Shown: piece after piece, positions 10,520 to 22,814 of the stretch
How positions within the stretch are numbered: position 1 is the stretch's first letter
How the letters are laid out: each line of letters starts with the position of its first letter
DNA from: Colocasia esculenta
Lineage: Eukaryota; Streptophyta; Magnoliopsida; Alismatales; Araceae
Assembly: GCA_014218235.1 (NCBI GenBank)
Contig: CM024759.1
Span: 73,262,042 to 73,326,041, forward strand
Length of the DNA: 64,000 nt
Direction of reading: 5' to 3'
Notes under the pieces: model-generated
Database searches by the model: none
Seen by the model: only the letters and a program-made list of their open reading frames with translations
Told to the model about the DNA's origin: nothing
Program-made: the position numbers and the translations under genes

Positions 10520-13500
10520 TGTCACGCCCCTCCAATTTAGCAACAGAATAAATCGGAGGGAGACGCGATCAACGAGTATGGTAACGTAAATTGCGCATAC
10601 TTTCGCAAACATCAGAGCATCTAATAAATAATAATTGGAATAAACTCTTTATTTCATTATAAAATCACTAAGACTATTACAACCACTAATTCAGAGCCAC
10701 ACATAAGGCTCAATGACATCATTACAAAGAAATCTAAAACAATCACTACTAGACTCCATGGTGCTAGGGTAACTTCGTCATTTGACTCCAGGTCACTCAT
10801 CACTCTGGTCTCGTCCCATTGGTACGTATAACATCATCGTCCAACTTACCTGAGACACAATAACAAATAACGAAGGGTGAGCGATAACGCCCAGTAGGAC
10901 TTAAATCTCAATAGTCAAGCAGGCTTTAAATGATTAATGCTTTAAATGGCAGAGTAACTAATGATAGAGAGAGTCATGTAAAGTCGAGAAAGTAATAACA
11001 CAAGTAACATGGTTCAGATAGCAGATGAGTCAAGTATAGTACGATGATTAAAGTCGAGTCACGATAGAAACGATAACATCAATAGCAAGTAACATCATTG
11101 TCAAGAAATAGCAAGCGACAAGTATAGCAAGAAGGGAGATAGTAGATAGTCATGTAAAGAGTAAATTGCACTTTGATTGATTCTCATCAATCGAGATAGT
11201 ATAGCACTTTTGAATAACTTTCGTCAATCGAAATAGTAATGGCACTTTGGTTATCCATAGATAGCCGAGAGAAAATATAGCACTTTTATTGTCAATAGAC
11301 AACGAGAGAGTATAGCACTTTGAATGCGATCTGGTCACGATAGAACGCAATTACTCAAGATAGCAAGTATCAAGTAGAGCAAGTAGAGCGTATGACAAGA
11401 TAGCGTGTAACGAGATAGCGTGTATGGTTGCACAACGGTGCACTAGTAGAATACGACAGTAGTCACTTCTAGGACAGCAGCCATTCAGTAACAGTCTGCG
11501 ATAGCACAGTAATCGCACAGTACGTCTGAACTCTTCAGACTAATAGTATAATAGTTTGTGATAGCACAGTAATATCACAGTACGTCTGAACTCCTCAGAC
11601 TAAAAGGATAATAGTCAGATGTCTAGCCAATACAGTATAGTCAGAACCGGTGCAATGCAGAACACCGTCAATAGCCTCTGCAGGTATTTTCGGGTGGCTC
11701 TCTGCCCCCAGGACTAGATTGGAGCCCCTCAGACACTCTTCGTGCCCTGCACAGTATGCATTGGATACAGTAGAGTCACAAGACCCATATTATAGCGCTA
11801 GACAGTCATGAACAGTACAAAACAGTAGGAGCCACACAACTCAAAGAGTACCAAGAGAGTACTAGATGGATAGACGAGAGAGACGAGATAGTAGAGTGAA
11901 CGTGAATAGACGAGCGAGTAGAGTATAGATGAGATCTTATGGTCATTGCACAAGAAACATCGAGTAACGAGTGATAGTAACAGTTGCACAACACACGCGT
12001 ACGACGTTGGCAGTCAGGTGGAATACACAACCCTTCCGCTGGCCTCGTTATGCACAGGTCCAGAAGTTCGGCGTGATTCAAGATAAGAGCGAGAGCAACT
12101 AAGGCCATTTGGATCTTGCTCATCCCTAGAGTGTATCATAGGTGTTAGGGTACAACCAGCTCGTCGACCATGTGGGAACCCATGGACAGAGGAGACTTAC
12201 GAAGGCCATGGTCAAGGGGTCACTAGTCCGGCGAAAGGAATATCCGACGGAGAGTTCACCACAAGCCAAGAAGAGGCTTTCCTATCGTGCTAGAGTGTAT
12301 GCGCATGCCGCGCGTGAGAATTGCTCAAGTGCGTATGTGAATTCGATTATGGAAACTCTAGTTATAAAAACTCTGTTTATGGAAACTTCATTTTTGGAAA
12401 CTCTATATTTGGCAAGTATCATGAGTACTAAAACATGCATGACCAATTTTAGCAAGTAACTGTGCGTTTTTAGCAAGTTCGTTAACAAGGCATGAAAGTG
12501 AATAATCGGTAGGTAGAGAGCATGATCATGAACTTAAGATCAATTAAAAATCATGTGAACATGTTTTAACTTTCATATGGGTTGTTAAATGCATGATAAG
12601 GCTTTCTAGAACCTTCCTAGAATGGATCAAACTCACACATGCAAAGAACGACACAAAACGATGGAAACCAAGACGTATGCCCCTTAGAAGGCAATTGCAG
12701 TCCCATCCCTTCACTTCCTTAGGTCATAACTCATTGATGTTTTATTCAAATATCACACATGAATATACCATATTGAAGCCCTTTGAATGAGGAATCCAGC
12801 AAAGAAAACGGCTTGTCAATCCGAGGTCTATAGAAAAAGTTATGGCCGATTAAGTGGACATAGGCAGAAGGCGACACAGTGCATGTCGCCTTCAGAACAT
12901 GAAGGCGACCATGATCTTGTCGCCTTCTTAAGAAGACCACAAAGCTGGCTGATTTTTGGTATGGGTCGCGACCATGATATTGTCGCTTTATGGTAGCGAC
13001 GTGTCGACCTGTCGCTACCTGAAAATGACGTTTGAGTTGCTTTTTCTACCTATTTCCAACTCCGACTTGGATTGGGTTTGACACTTGTGGGTTTGAAAAA
13101 TCAAAACAAATGATAGGGTGATCCAAATCAGGTGAAACCACCTTTATTAGTTAGATTACAACTAATACTTTGTACAGTAGCAAATAATCGAGAAACAAAG
13201 ATCGTTTGACTATGTAATAAGACGTATTGTGACTGAGTACATGAATCTGACACAGTGATCATGTTTGGGATAAAACTCTTGGTACAGTAAAGTAAATTTA
13301 GCAAAATCAGTGTCAAATGACAATAGACTCATAGGGTAACAAGTTCTATGTTGAACACTTGATCTAAAAACAACTCCACAAAGAGGTATGGAACTTATAA
13401 CACAAGTCAAGGTTAAATCGCGACAGTACATCGTCAAGATCATGCAACATTTAATTCGTGACGTAGAATGGATGAAAATTAGGGCTTTTAGGGGCAAAAG

Positions 13501-14672
13501 ATGCCTAACATCCATCAGTAACTCCAGTTAAAATTTGAGAGCACGAGGTTGAGTATACATGGAGATCAAGAATATAGAAGAAGGGTCTGGTTCTTGGTGT
13601 TTGCAGAACTTCAAAAACCAACCATAAATAAAGATTGGCTCGATGGAAAAATATGAAACTTGAGGGTTTTGTTCCTAGTATATGGAACATTCTACAGACA
13701 AAATTAATTAGGTTTTGCTCGTGAGAATGCCTACCTTTAGTCGTTTTACTCTTCTACGGCAAGAACTTGAAGAACTCGGGATGAAGCTTGATGAAGCCTT
13801 CAACCCACGAAATCTCCTCCTCCTTGGCCTCTTCTCCATATCCAACAAGTCCCAGGAACATGTTAGGGTTGGCCATGGAGAGATTGGGGAGTATTTATGC
13901 TTGTTGGGTTTCTATTTCCTAATAGGACTCCAACTCCTATTTAATTACGAATTTTCCTATTTAATCCCACCTTCCAAGCCTTGCCATGTCCTATTGGGGT
14001 TGGGTTGGGAGTTAAATTCGTGGCCAACTTTTTAGGGTAGGTTTAGGAATCTAATTCTAACTCAAATTGCTTATTTAATACATTAAATGCCTCTTTTCCA
14101 TTTAAGTAATATTTAAGTTGCGAATTTAGGATATTTTCCCATTATTCTCCTTTTTAAAATCCTTATTTTGGCTCAATAAATTTTATATGGACTATTTAAC
14201 AAAGCCCATTATTTATTGGAATTTATCTTATGGGATTTCCCTTTTTAATTAGGGAATAATAGAGTTAAGGATTTTATTATATTTTTCTTACTTGATTTTA
14301 TTTATGATCTATGAGAGATCCATTGGTCCAATTCCGATCATGGGTAATCATTTTATGATGTTGGAAGTCTCTCCGACATGTTCGTTTAATTTATGAGCGC
14401 GTGATCTTTCCGTGTTAACGGTTTTCCGACTTAGTTTCTAAATTTGGATAATTGGTCACATTGTGACGTACGCTTTGCCAATCGGATTTTTTCGTTGCAC
14501 GCATTTCTTCGTTGAACACTTAGGGATAATATTTGGGGTTGATTTATAATTTTTAAGGAATTTTTAGATGTGTTCTTGCACATACAATAATGGTACGTAT
14601 GTTTCTATTATTTCGATTTAAAGAAATTATTATTTCAGATTTTTTAAGTATTAAATTTTCCGAGTTGCTACA
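10520..14672. mobile_element. Inner long (about 4.15 kb) LTR of the same family
   Basis: Starts TGTCACGCCCC at 10520, 462 bp into the outer copy, and ends TTGCTACA at 14672. The outer sequence resumes afterwards. The order along the DNA is start-start-end-end, so the two copies are nested, not a 5'/3' LTR pair. Flanks are AGAGAGAAC at the left and AGAGATTG at the right, an imperfect target duplication. Diagnostic shared block at 11520-11730 matches 14920-15160. No open frame with a recognisable domain was found. Confidence 0.75.
12867..13019. repeat. Cluster of four short hairpins in the inner LTR
   Basis: Four consecutive inverted repeats with GCGAC/GTCGC stems: 12867-12893 (stem GAAGGCGAC/GTCGCCTTC), 12901-12927 (same stem), about 12968-12986 (GCGAC/GTCGC) and 12992-13019 (stem GGTAGCGAC/GTCGCTACC). 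Loops are about 9-10 nt. The outer LTR has a GC-rich hairpin region at the matching place. Confidence 0.85.
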
Positions 14673-16069
14673 AGAGATTGATGGCATACTATATCAAAAG
14701 AATGATAGCATGCGATAACATGTGAACGATAATACATTTTACAAGAGTATGGCAAAACTAGGTTGATAGAGAAATGACCATATAACAAGATAGCGCGAAA
14801 TGAGATAACGTGTAAAGAGATAACGTGTAACGAGATAACGTGTATGGTTGCACCGCAGTGCACTAGACAAGCACGGCAATAGTCACTTTAGGACAGTAGC
14901 CGTTTCATGATAGTACAGTACGTCTGAACTCCTCAGACTAATACTATAACAGTCAGTGCTAGCACAGTAATAGCACCGAAATGATACAGTACGTCTGAAC
15001 TCCTCAGACTAATAGTATAATAGTTAGATGTCTAGCCAAAATAGTATAGTCAGAAATAGTGTAATGCAGAACACCGTCAATAGCCCCTGCAGGTATTTTC
15101 GGGTGGCTCTCTGCCCCCAGGACTAGATTGGAGCCCCTCGGACACTCTCTGTGCCCTGCACAGTATGCATTCTAGTCAGTAGGGTCACCGGACCCATATT
15201 ATGACGCTAGACAGTCATGTATAGTACAAGCAATATGAGCCACAACAGCTCAAGAGTCTAAAGAGAGTACTAGATGAATAGACGAGATAGTAGAGTGAAC
15301 GTGAATAGATGAGAGTACAAGGATAGTAGACGAGACATGGGTATAATCGTAAAACAACGTTAAACCACGATAGTAACAGTTCCACAGCACCAGGTCGTGT
15401 GCCGGCAGTCTGGAAGAGGAAGTCACCACCGCCCACTAGCCGTGCTGTGAACACTGGCTAGATGGTCCGGCGTGATCACAAGATAAGAGAGAACTTACTA
15501 AGGCCGTTTGGATCGTACTGATCCCTAAGAGTGTAACGGGGTTTAAAGGTACAACCAGCTCGTCGGCTAAGGACGTGCGCCAAAGTCAAGAAGACTTTCG
15601 GAGGCCTTGACAAGGAGTCCCTGGCCCAGTTGAGAGTATTCCCGATGCAGAGGTGGTCCAAGTCAAGAGAAAGTGTGTAGAAACTGATCAGTTGTGCCTC
15701 GAGTGCTCGAAGGCCGAGGGATGCGATAACAGTGTACAAATCACGCGAATAAAACGAAGACATGTGTCATTTAAATAATAGGAAAATTAGGCACTTAATT
15801 TCACTTAATTACCAGATACATTATTGAGTAATTTACTAGGGTCAAATGGCAAACATTAATGATATGTGTGTGCAAGTGTAGAGAGATCATGAGAATAAGA
15901 TAAGTCGTGCTCACGACTTTTAAATTAATAAGAATTATTTAAATATTACTAAATAAAAATATTCAGGTCAATTATTAAGCTTAACAGTACATGGTTTAAC
16001 TTGTACAAGGGTTAAATGGCATATAAAGTAGGGACATATGCACTATTTTAAGTTCTGGCCGAAATGCTT

Positions 16070-16275
16070 TAATCGCGGCGGGGGTCACGGATGCGATTCA
16101 TATCGCAGTCGCCGGCCCGGGTGCGACAGCCGAACCGGCTGGCCTGGTCCGGTTCGCGCTGAAATCGCGGCGGCCTATGCCACTGCCCGCCGCGTTTATG
16201 ACGCGATGTCACAGCCCGGCGCGACCCCATGATATCGCGGCAGGTCGCGCCGACGCGATATCAGGTAGGGTCGCC
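16070..16275. repeat. GC-rich inverted-repeat region in the outer LTR
   Basis: A strongly GC-rich island in AT-rich surroundings, rich in CGCGGC and GTCGC words, including a stem GATATCGCG/CGCGATATC (about 16231-16262). It sits where the inner LTR carries its four hairpins, but the sequence itself has diverged. The short open frame here looks incidental. Confidence 0.65.
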
Positions 16276-18070
16276 TCTTTTCCCTTTTTCCCAGGGTGCA
16301 TTCTTCTTCGATACATGGTCATTCTAAATTCTATATAAAATCACACGGTGATAAAAAAATCAGGAAACCAGTTTTAAACGATAGTAGACATATAGATCTA
16401 TCAACATGCACGATTAATTTGAAAATAGACAAGGTTTAGACATGCTGTGATCAAGTTACATTTCGATGACCTGAACATGCGCAGTCAAGGTTCAACGAAT
16501 TAATTAGAGATGGATACATGATGAAAGTTAGGCAAACTAGGGGCGTTTGAAAGCTAACATAATGTAGTATTTATGAGAATTTTCTCATGGCATGGAATCA
16601 TGTATGCCCAAGGTTTAAGAGTAAACATAAAGGGTCAGGTGCATGGATCAGACAAAGATTCAAAGAATTAATTCTCCCTCATGGGAGTTCGAAATGGAGC
16701 GAAACCAAAGGGCTTTTGCTCGGGATCATGGAGTCTTCCTAGGGTAATTTTTACACGGATTTGGCTTGAGAGATTGCCTACATTTTCTTGCTGTTAAGAA
16801 AACCTAGGGTTGAAGACGAGGTAGGAGATGAAATCCTCTTGCTCCAAGCTCCTTCCTTCTTGCTCCTCTCGTCCTCAGCTCCTCTCCTTCGTCCTCCAAG
16901 GTCCCATCAACGAAATGAGACTTGGTTGGGACGAATTGGAGGTGTATAGGGTTGATTAAGAGTCCATCCTTTCTAAAACTCCTCTTTCTCTTCAAACTCT
17001 TAATTTCTCTATTTATCTCCTTATTTCCTAGCATTACCCCACCTAATAGGATAGGAGAGAGGTCCAATTTCGTGGTAATGGGTTAGGATGGGATGAGAAA
17101 TCTTATTTAGGATAATTACATCCTATTTAGTCTTTATCTTACCCTTTATTTAATTTATTTATTAATTAACTCCGAATTTCCACATTTATCTCCCCTATTC
17201 TAGCATTTATCCACTAATTGACTTAGGGAGAGAACTAATTTCGTGGGTAACAAGTTAGGGTAAGTCTAGGACTCTTTTTAGGGATTTATATATGTCATTT
17301 AGTATTTATCTTAACCATTTTTCTAATTATTACTATATTTAATCCGAATTTCACTTAATTAACTCGCATCTCATAGTGGGCTCTTCATATTAGGGCCCAA
17401 CAATCCATGTTAGGATCATTAATAAAACCCATTACTAATTTAACTCAATGGGTATTGATTTAATTCCAATTATTCACCATTTATTCCTATTTAAATATAT
17501 TTATCACACTTATTCAAGTAACTTCATATTTTTAATTTGATTAAATATTATTCATGCCAATATTTCTAATCTTCATCATTTGAGCTCTTACTCTTGGCCC
17601 AATAACACAAATGAGCCTAATTGTACAACCAATATTCTTACTTTACTTATTAGATTTTTAATTATCCTTTTATTAAAGAATTTATTCATGGGCCAAGATT
17701 GTCTATTGGTCCATATATCATAATGGGCTATCAACCCATATTATTTAAAGTCTACCCACATGTTTATTTTAATTTATAATCCACCTTAGCTCATAAAATA
17801 ATGGGTTCTCCGACTTATTCCTTAATTATGCTAATAAGTCGCATAAATTCTTAAACTAAGTCCAAATAATTTTTCTATGCCCAAATTTCATGATGGGTCA
17901 TTAGAGAACATTATTTAAAGTATAACTATTATTTTTACAGAATTTTTATATGGGTTTATACGCATGTGATAATAATGCGTACCTTTTTAACTATCTGAAT
18001 TTATTAATAGATAAAATTTCAATTTATCCATAATTTTTAATTAATGGATTTTCTGGAGTACTACAGGTCC

Positions 18071-18760
18071 AATCAATCTATCGATTGTTCCAACACGACT
18101 TGAGGGATGAAAATAACTCGTAGAAATTGACGGAGTCTAAATTGGACTCTAGGTTTGAGGTTGATGATCAAATTTACATTTTCTTAAAGAACTTAGTTTA
18201 AAGTCAATAAACACAAGTTTAAGAGGGTCAAAATAAAAAATATAGGTTCGATTAATTTGTCAGTGATTTCAACATGACCTGGAAGGTGAGAGTGACTTGT
18301 AGAAACTGACGGAGTCCAAATTTGACTCTCGATTTGGACTGGGCAATCAATTTTTCATTTCCTTAATTAGTTTTGTTTAAAATCTATGAACTTGGGTTTG
18401 AGGGTCTAAACTTTAAAAGACAGGTCCAATCAGCCTATCGATTGTTCAAACAAGATTTGGGGGGTGAAAGTAACCCGTAGAAACTGATAGAGTCCAAATT
18501 AGACTCCAAGTTTAAGCTCGATGCTCAAATTTACATTTTCTAAAAAACCTTAGTTTAAAGTCAATAAACACGGAATTAAGAGGGTCAAAATTAAAAATAT
18601 AGGTTCGATTAATTTGTCAATGATTACAACATGACTGGGAACGTGAGAGTGACTTACAAAAACTGACGAAGTCCAAATTGGACTCTCGGTTTGAGCAAAA
18701 CGCTCAAAACTATCATACGTCAATTTAAGTTAAATGAAAAACATCTTGCTTTCAATTTTA
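18071..18760 (+). repeat. Intron tandem array, right part
   Basis: Continues the ~178-bp units after the nested insertion: unit starts at about 18176, 18355 and 18534, again alternating the AGTCAATAAACAC type with the GAACTTGGGTTTGAGGGTC type. Ends about 60 bp before the intron acceptor of the last exon (18819). Confidence 0.88.
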
Positions 18761-19079
18761 AAGAAAAAATACTTTATTTATTAAGTATTTGATTTTAATT
18801 TCTTATAAATGATATACAGTATCATCCATCGCAAGGCGTTGGGGGAGACGAGGATCAGGATGACACATACGCAGAAGATTTGTGATTTTCTAATGGGTGT
18901 ATATTGTGGTTTGCGATTTCATGTTAGTTGTGCGGATGTTGTAATTTTATGATGGATGTGTGTACATGCTTGCTATGGTTTATGTGATGAGATATTGTGA
19001 TTTATGTAGTAGATGTATTGTGATTTTATTTTATTGTCATTTATCAGGTCATTTATTATCATTTATGTTTAATTATTAA

Positions 19080-19404
19080 AAAAATCTAATAATAGCGACC
19101 GATTATATCGGTCGCAATATAGTCGCTATTGTTGGTCGCTACATAGGTAGCAACCACAATTATATTGGTCGCTAATCGGTCTCTGAATTAGAGACTAATT
19201 TGGCGACCGATGTAATTGATCACAATTAATGCGACCGACTAGCAACCATTGGATATTGGTCGTTGTTAACGACCGATTGTGCGACCGACGGTTATCGGTC
19301 GCTGTTTGCGACCGATAGATATCGGTCGCATAATAGCGACTAGAATATAGGTTGCAATTCAGTCGCTAAGCTCTATTGCGATCGATTTAGTCGATCGCTA
19401 TCGA
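19080..19404. repeat. Subterminal short repeats of the CACTA element
   Basis: Many direct and inverted copies of GCGACCGAT/ATCGGTCGC, for example around 19087-19110, 19250-19330. Arrays of short motifs just inside the ends are a known CACTA feature and act as binding sites for the element's own DNA-binding protein. Confidence 0.9.
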
Positions 19405-19421
19405 CACTTTTTCTTGTAGTG
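19405..19421. repeat. Right terminal inverted repeat of CACTA element 1
   Basis: CACTTTTTCTTGTAGTG; the reverse complement begins CACTACAAGAAA, the canonical CACTA terminus. Identical to the terminus at 24708-24724. Confidence 0.93.
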
Positions 19422-20353
19422 TTTAACAATTTTGAACTCTTACTTTAACATCTTAGAACTTAAATTTTAAGTGTTGTTAAAGCATGAACACAATGATCAT
19501 ACATATCTGATGGCACAAAAGCAGATAGAAGGGTAAAACAAGAAGGAAAAAGAAAAAAAGATAGAAACTATCTTTTCCGGGACTGATTGATAACGTCTAC
19601 AAAAAGAAGAGATTGTTTAGGACACTTTTTTTCTAATAAGACTTATAATTAATTTGTTTATTTATAATGTGAAGATGATATGGACATACAACCAAAAATT
19701 TATTGGCATATTGACTGTAGTTTCAATAATTCAAAGATATGGGGGTATTGGCTTAGAGGGCTGTCACGGCAAAAATGCCTTATTGATATTAGCATCTCTA
19801 TTTTTTTTGGTCCAAGCAGGAATGGGTTAAGCATGCAAAGCAACAAAACTTATCGTATTATATTGTCATTTAAAAAGTTTGAAAACTGACTGATATGAAT
19901 AAGTCTGCTAGTGGACTTGCTGCATCATCTTTTGAAGAAGATAAAATTAACGAAGCCCGCTGTGATCAGTCTTATATGAAAGAGAGAGATTGACTCCACT
20001 GAACTAAGTAGAGTACGTCTTCGGTGAGGTGAACCCCTCGGACACGCCAAAATCCACACCTTCGCTATTTGTAAGTTTCCACCTCCATTCGCACATGGAC
20101 TTAAATTCCCGGACTTCTGCTGGAGATAAGAAGTCCAATGAACACCACCCAAAAGTGATTAATAAGAGTGGAGACCACGCTGCAGGTAAACATGTTCGTC
20201 ATATCCCATATAAATTGGAAAGAAAAATCATATCTGACATTGACTGATGAGTTCCCCCCCCCCTCTAAATTAGTATCATTATACATATACCTATTATATT
20301 TATGATTATCAAGGATACCTCTGATATATCCAAATGTGTGGCCTCTGCCCGAA

Positions 20354-20418
20354 GCTGGCGATCACTGGAGCTGGAATCCGGTGATCACTGGATTCCGGCA
20401 CCGGCGACCGTCGCCAGC
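20354..20418. repeat. GC-rich nested hairpin
   Basis: Outer stem GCTGGCGA (20354-20361) pairs with TCGCCAGC (20411-20418). Inside lies GGAATCC...GGATTCC around GTGATCAC, a near-perfect palindrome. The island is GC-rich in AT-rich surroundings and is missing from segment B. Confidence 0.7.
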
Positions 20419-21399
20419 CGGTCGTCAAAAACCTCAAAAAAAATATTTTTGACCATTCTGTGTTTTAAATCTAAGATCTACCAATTAGAAATGTAGCATC
20501 TTAATTAACCAACTACACTACAATTCAAATGTTGTTTAAATTAGTTATCAAACACCTCTTAAATTATGTCTGATATATATTAAGTTTCTTTTAAATTTCA
20601 GATTTAGAAAATAGATGACAAATTAAATTTAAGATTTAAATGTTAAGTGTTAACAAACACCACTTAAGTCTACAATCCCACCCAACCATGGACCACACAC
20701 TTATGATCCGATATCTATGACAAATCTTGGAATTCACCAAAAGGACAGGGGAAGCACTTAGTATCGATTCAGCATAAAATCTCATGTAAGACAATATTTT
20801 CAGAGAAAATTTTATATAATAACTTATTTGGTATTTTGAAAAGTTAATCCATGAAAATATTATACTTAAAATCAAGGTTGCTCTTGTCATTTGACTTGGT
20901 CATGTTGGGTATTCAGTGAAATGATATGGTACGATACATACCATACTGATCGGTCGATAAAAAATCTCAAGTCGGTCAACCATTTTTCGATCCTGAGATC
21001 TGGATGCAACCTTGGTAGAAATCGGTCGACCGATCAAGGGAAGTCGATCGTCCGATTTTGAACTTTGACATGCTGGGCGCTTGGAGGTGCTCACTAGATG
21101 AATTAGTTGACTGATTAGAAGAAATCAGTCGTTTCATTTTGACCCCAGTGGATCAACAGTGATAGAGCTCGAGAACGCCCTGGCACACACCAAATCGATC
21201 GTGTCTCTCTGGTATGCAGTAGTATGACTAATCATGCTTACAATTCATAGAGTTTGGTATTCTTAATGACTATAAATCATTTTCCTCAATTTCTCTTTCA
21301 CGTGCAATTTTCATGAGCAAGACTACAGTCTCTGCTCTCATTTGTAGTGTCTCTTATGTACTGTCAACTGTCATCTCTAAGACAGTGATCAATAATTGT

Positions 21400-21660
21400 T
21401 GACCAGTACTAACAGCAGTTGGGTGCCGACCACCAGGAACCAAGCGTCGAACATGGACCATTGGCCTAGTAGTTGGGGGTTGACGCCTAGCACTCGGAGG
21501 CCGATGGTCGGCGGTCGACACCAGGCACTTGGTGGTCGACAGTTGGTGCTCAGTGCCTAATGCATGGTGCTCGTCGCCTCGGTAGTCAACATCCGGAGTC
21601 CTGCGATCGACGACTATTGGTGACAACCAGTGCTAGCGTCCAATGGCTAATCACCGACGG
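21400..21660. repeat. Degenerate minisatellite-like block in segment A
   Basis: Recurring variants of GTCGACA, CCAGGCA and TTGGTGGTCGAC at irregular spacing of some 20-40 bp. The corresponding block in segment B is at about 36700-36945. Translations in this region are low complexity. Confidence 0.6.
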
Positions 21661-22814
21661 TCACCATTAGATGATTGATATCCATAACATACTTTTTATT
21701 TTTTAAACTTTTTAAAATTTATTTCTAAAAATATTTTACTGAAAATAAACATCAAAAATCTTTTTAGAAAATTTATTCAAGTGGATACCAAACGAGTAAT
21801 TATATATTTTATTTTCTTGTAAATCATCTTCCTTTGATTTTTTTTTTCTTATGAATATATTTTACAACCAACCAAATGTACCCTTAATGTTGGGTTGAAA
21901 AGTTCCCGACTAAGCTACCCATTCTCACAAAATAAGTGTGGAATCTGTTGCCTCATGGCAACTAGGCCCCCCACTTGTGAGTGTTGATAATGTTCGGTCG
22001 AGCAATTCAGACAACCATTAAGTGTTTCCCAATGGATAGAGTTAGTCATATGTTCAGGCGAGCTAATTTCTAAGAAAACTTGTGCTTCTAATATACTCTA
22101 GCAATTTCGACAAGGACAAAGTTAGCTTGAAAAAGAGTTCTCGCGATACATTTTGAGACACTCAAATCAATTCAAACTCAATTTAAGAAGAGAAAGATCT
22201 TCAAAGAGGAGAGAGAAAGACGACAAGCGGAGTGAATAATGTGCTAATACATGTTTTGTTATCCGACATACCTATGCCCTTTGATCTTCTCCCGAGGATC
22301 GCCATAATTCTGTGAAAAGGTTGATGACCAACATGAGATTAAAATTCCAAATGAACTTTCTTTTTCTTTTGTTTTGCTCTTGGTGTTGTTGGACCTTGGC
22401 CTAGATTTATTCGGCCAGGTCCATCACTACGATTATTGTCTAAGTAACTTCAGATAAAGCATTTTTAACCCGAAATGGGGAAACAAAGAATATGGATGCA
22501 ATTGTTAACCATTTTCTCACGATTTCTGTTTCAAATATCATGCTAAGGTGATTAAAGATCGACACACATTACATATTAATGAAATCGCCACCAGACACAA
22601 TAGAGCTGAATTTTTTTTTTCATATTATAATCATGATTAGTTGTCTAAAATACCAAAAACACAAGTAGTACTCAACTACAACACAGGCCTCTCATGTGAG
22701 TATTTGTCATAAATTTAAATTTCACATAAATTAGAGTCATAATACTGTTATGCAGTCTATAACTTTGATTTATAATTTTAAATTTCACATAATTGGTCTA
22801 ACATGACCTAGATA

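Larger units (their letters stand above)
10058..18065. mobile_element. Outer long (about 3.9 kb) LTR, probably solo, with nested copy
   Basis: Begins TGTCATGCCC, ends GTACTACA and is flanked by 5-bp repeats GGTCC. After removing the inner insertion it is about 3.85 kb. It shares, in the same order, at least four blocks with the inner element: the TGTCA(C/T)GCCC start region, a block with GTCTGAACTCCTCAGACT and TGCAGGTATTTTCGGGTGGC (15000-15110), a region around GAGATTGCCTACATTTTC (16770), and the end. No gag or pol is present. A single ~4-kb TG...CA sequence with a 5-bp TSD is best read as a solo LTR; the length suggests a Ty3/gypsy lineage with long LTRs, which is inference. Confidence 0.8.
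8408..18885 (+). pseudogene. Second CACTA gene (Transposase_24-like), spliced, broken
   Basis: The part after the TNP2 deletion reads ARANFKHLLYNVRRNV, then KEHEAVWMRNEYW and HPEANVHTSGSVSF (to about 8740), the pattern of the plant Ptta/En/Spm protein (PF03004). Next exons: 8800-8904 (EVQLKRPPQFQELFDQTHKK), donor GTAAGT; 8981-9358 (ERYGDD...PELDPDIWVAAY, then a Ser/Thr-rich stretch and repeated VSQ...ISQTVSQ coiled-coil-like heptads), donor GTGAGT at 9359. A very long intron with a tandem array and the nested LTR elements follows. The last exon, 18820-18885, begins after TATACAG and codes for an acidic tail ending DEDQDDTYAEDL-stop in phase. Stops near 8550 and an unclear first donor show decay. 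Confidence 0.8.
6817..19421 (+). mobile_element. CACTA (En/Spm) DNA transposon, decayed and nested
   Basis: Holds a TNP2-type transposase remnant, a second Transposase_24-like gene, a repeat-filled intron, subterminal short repeats and the right terminus CACTTTTTCTTGTAGTG (19405-19421), whose reverse complement starts with the diagnostic CACTA. The 3-bp target duplication cannot be checked because the left terminus is not found. About 8 kb of the span is a later nested insertion (10058-18065); the remaining part is about 4.6 kb. Both genes are disabled, so the copy is non-autonomous. Confidence 0.88.

Noticed and set aside
12142..12459. ORF of 105 codons inside the inner LTR
   Set aside because: No recognised domain, and the corresponding part of the outer LTR does not keep it open.
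16038..16232. GC-rich ORF in the outer LTR
   Set aside because: Explained by the GC-rich inverted-repeat region; not open in the inner copy.
10058..18065. A single full-length LTR retrotransposon with 5' and 3' LTRs
   Set aside because: The two starts come before the two ends, and no gag, pol, primer site or polypurine tract lies between, so a paired-LTR layout does not fit.
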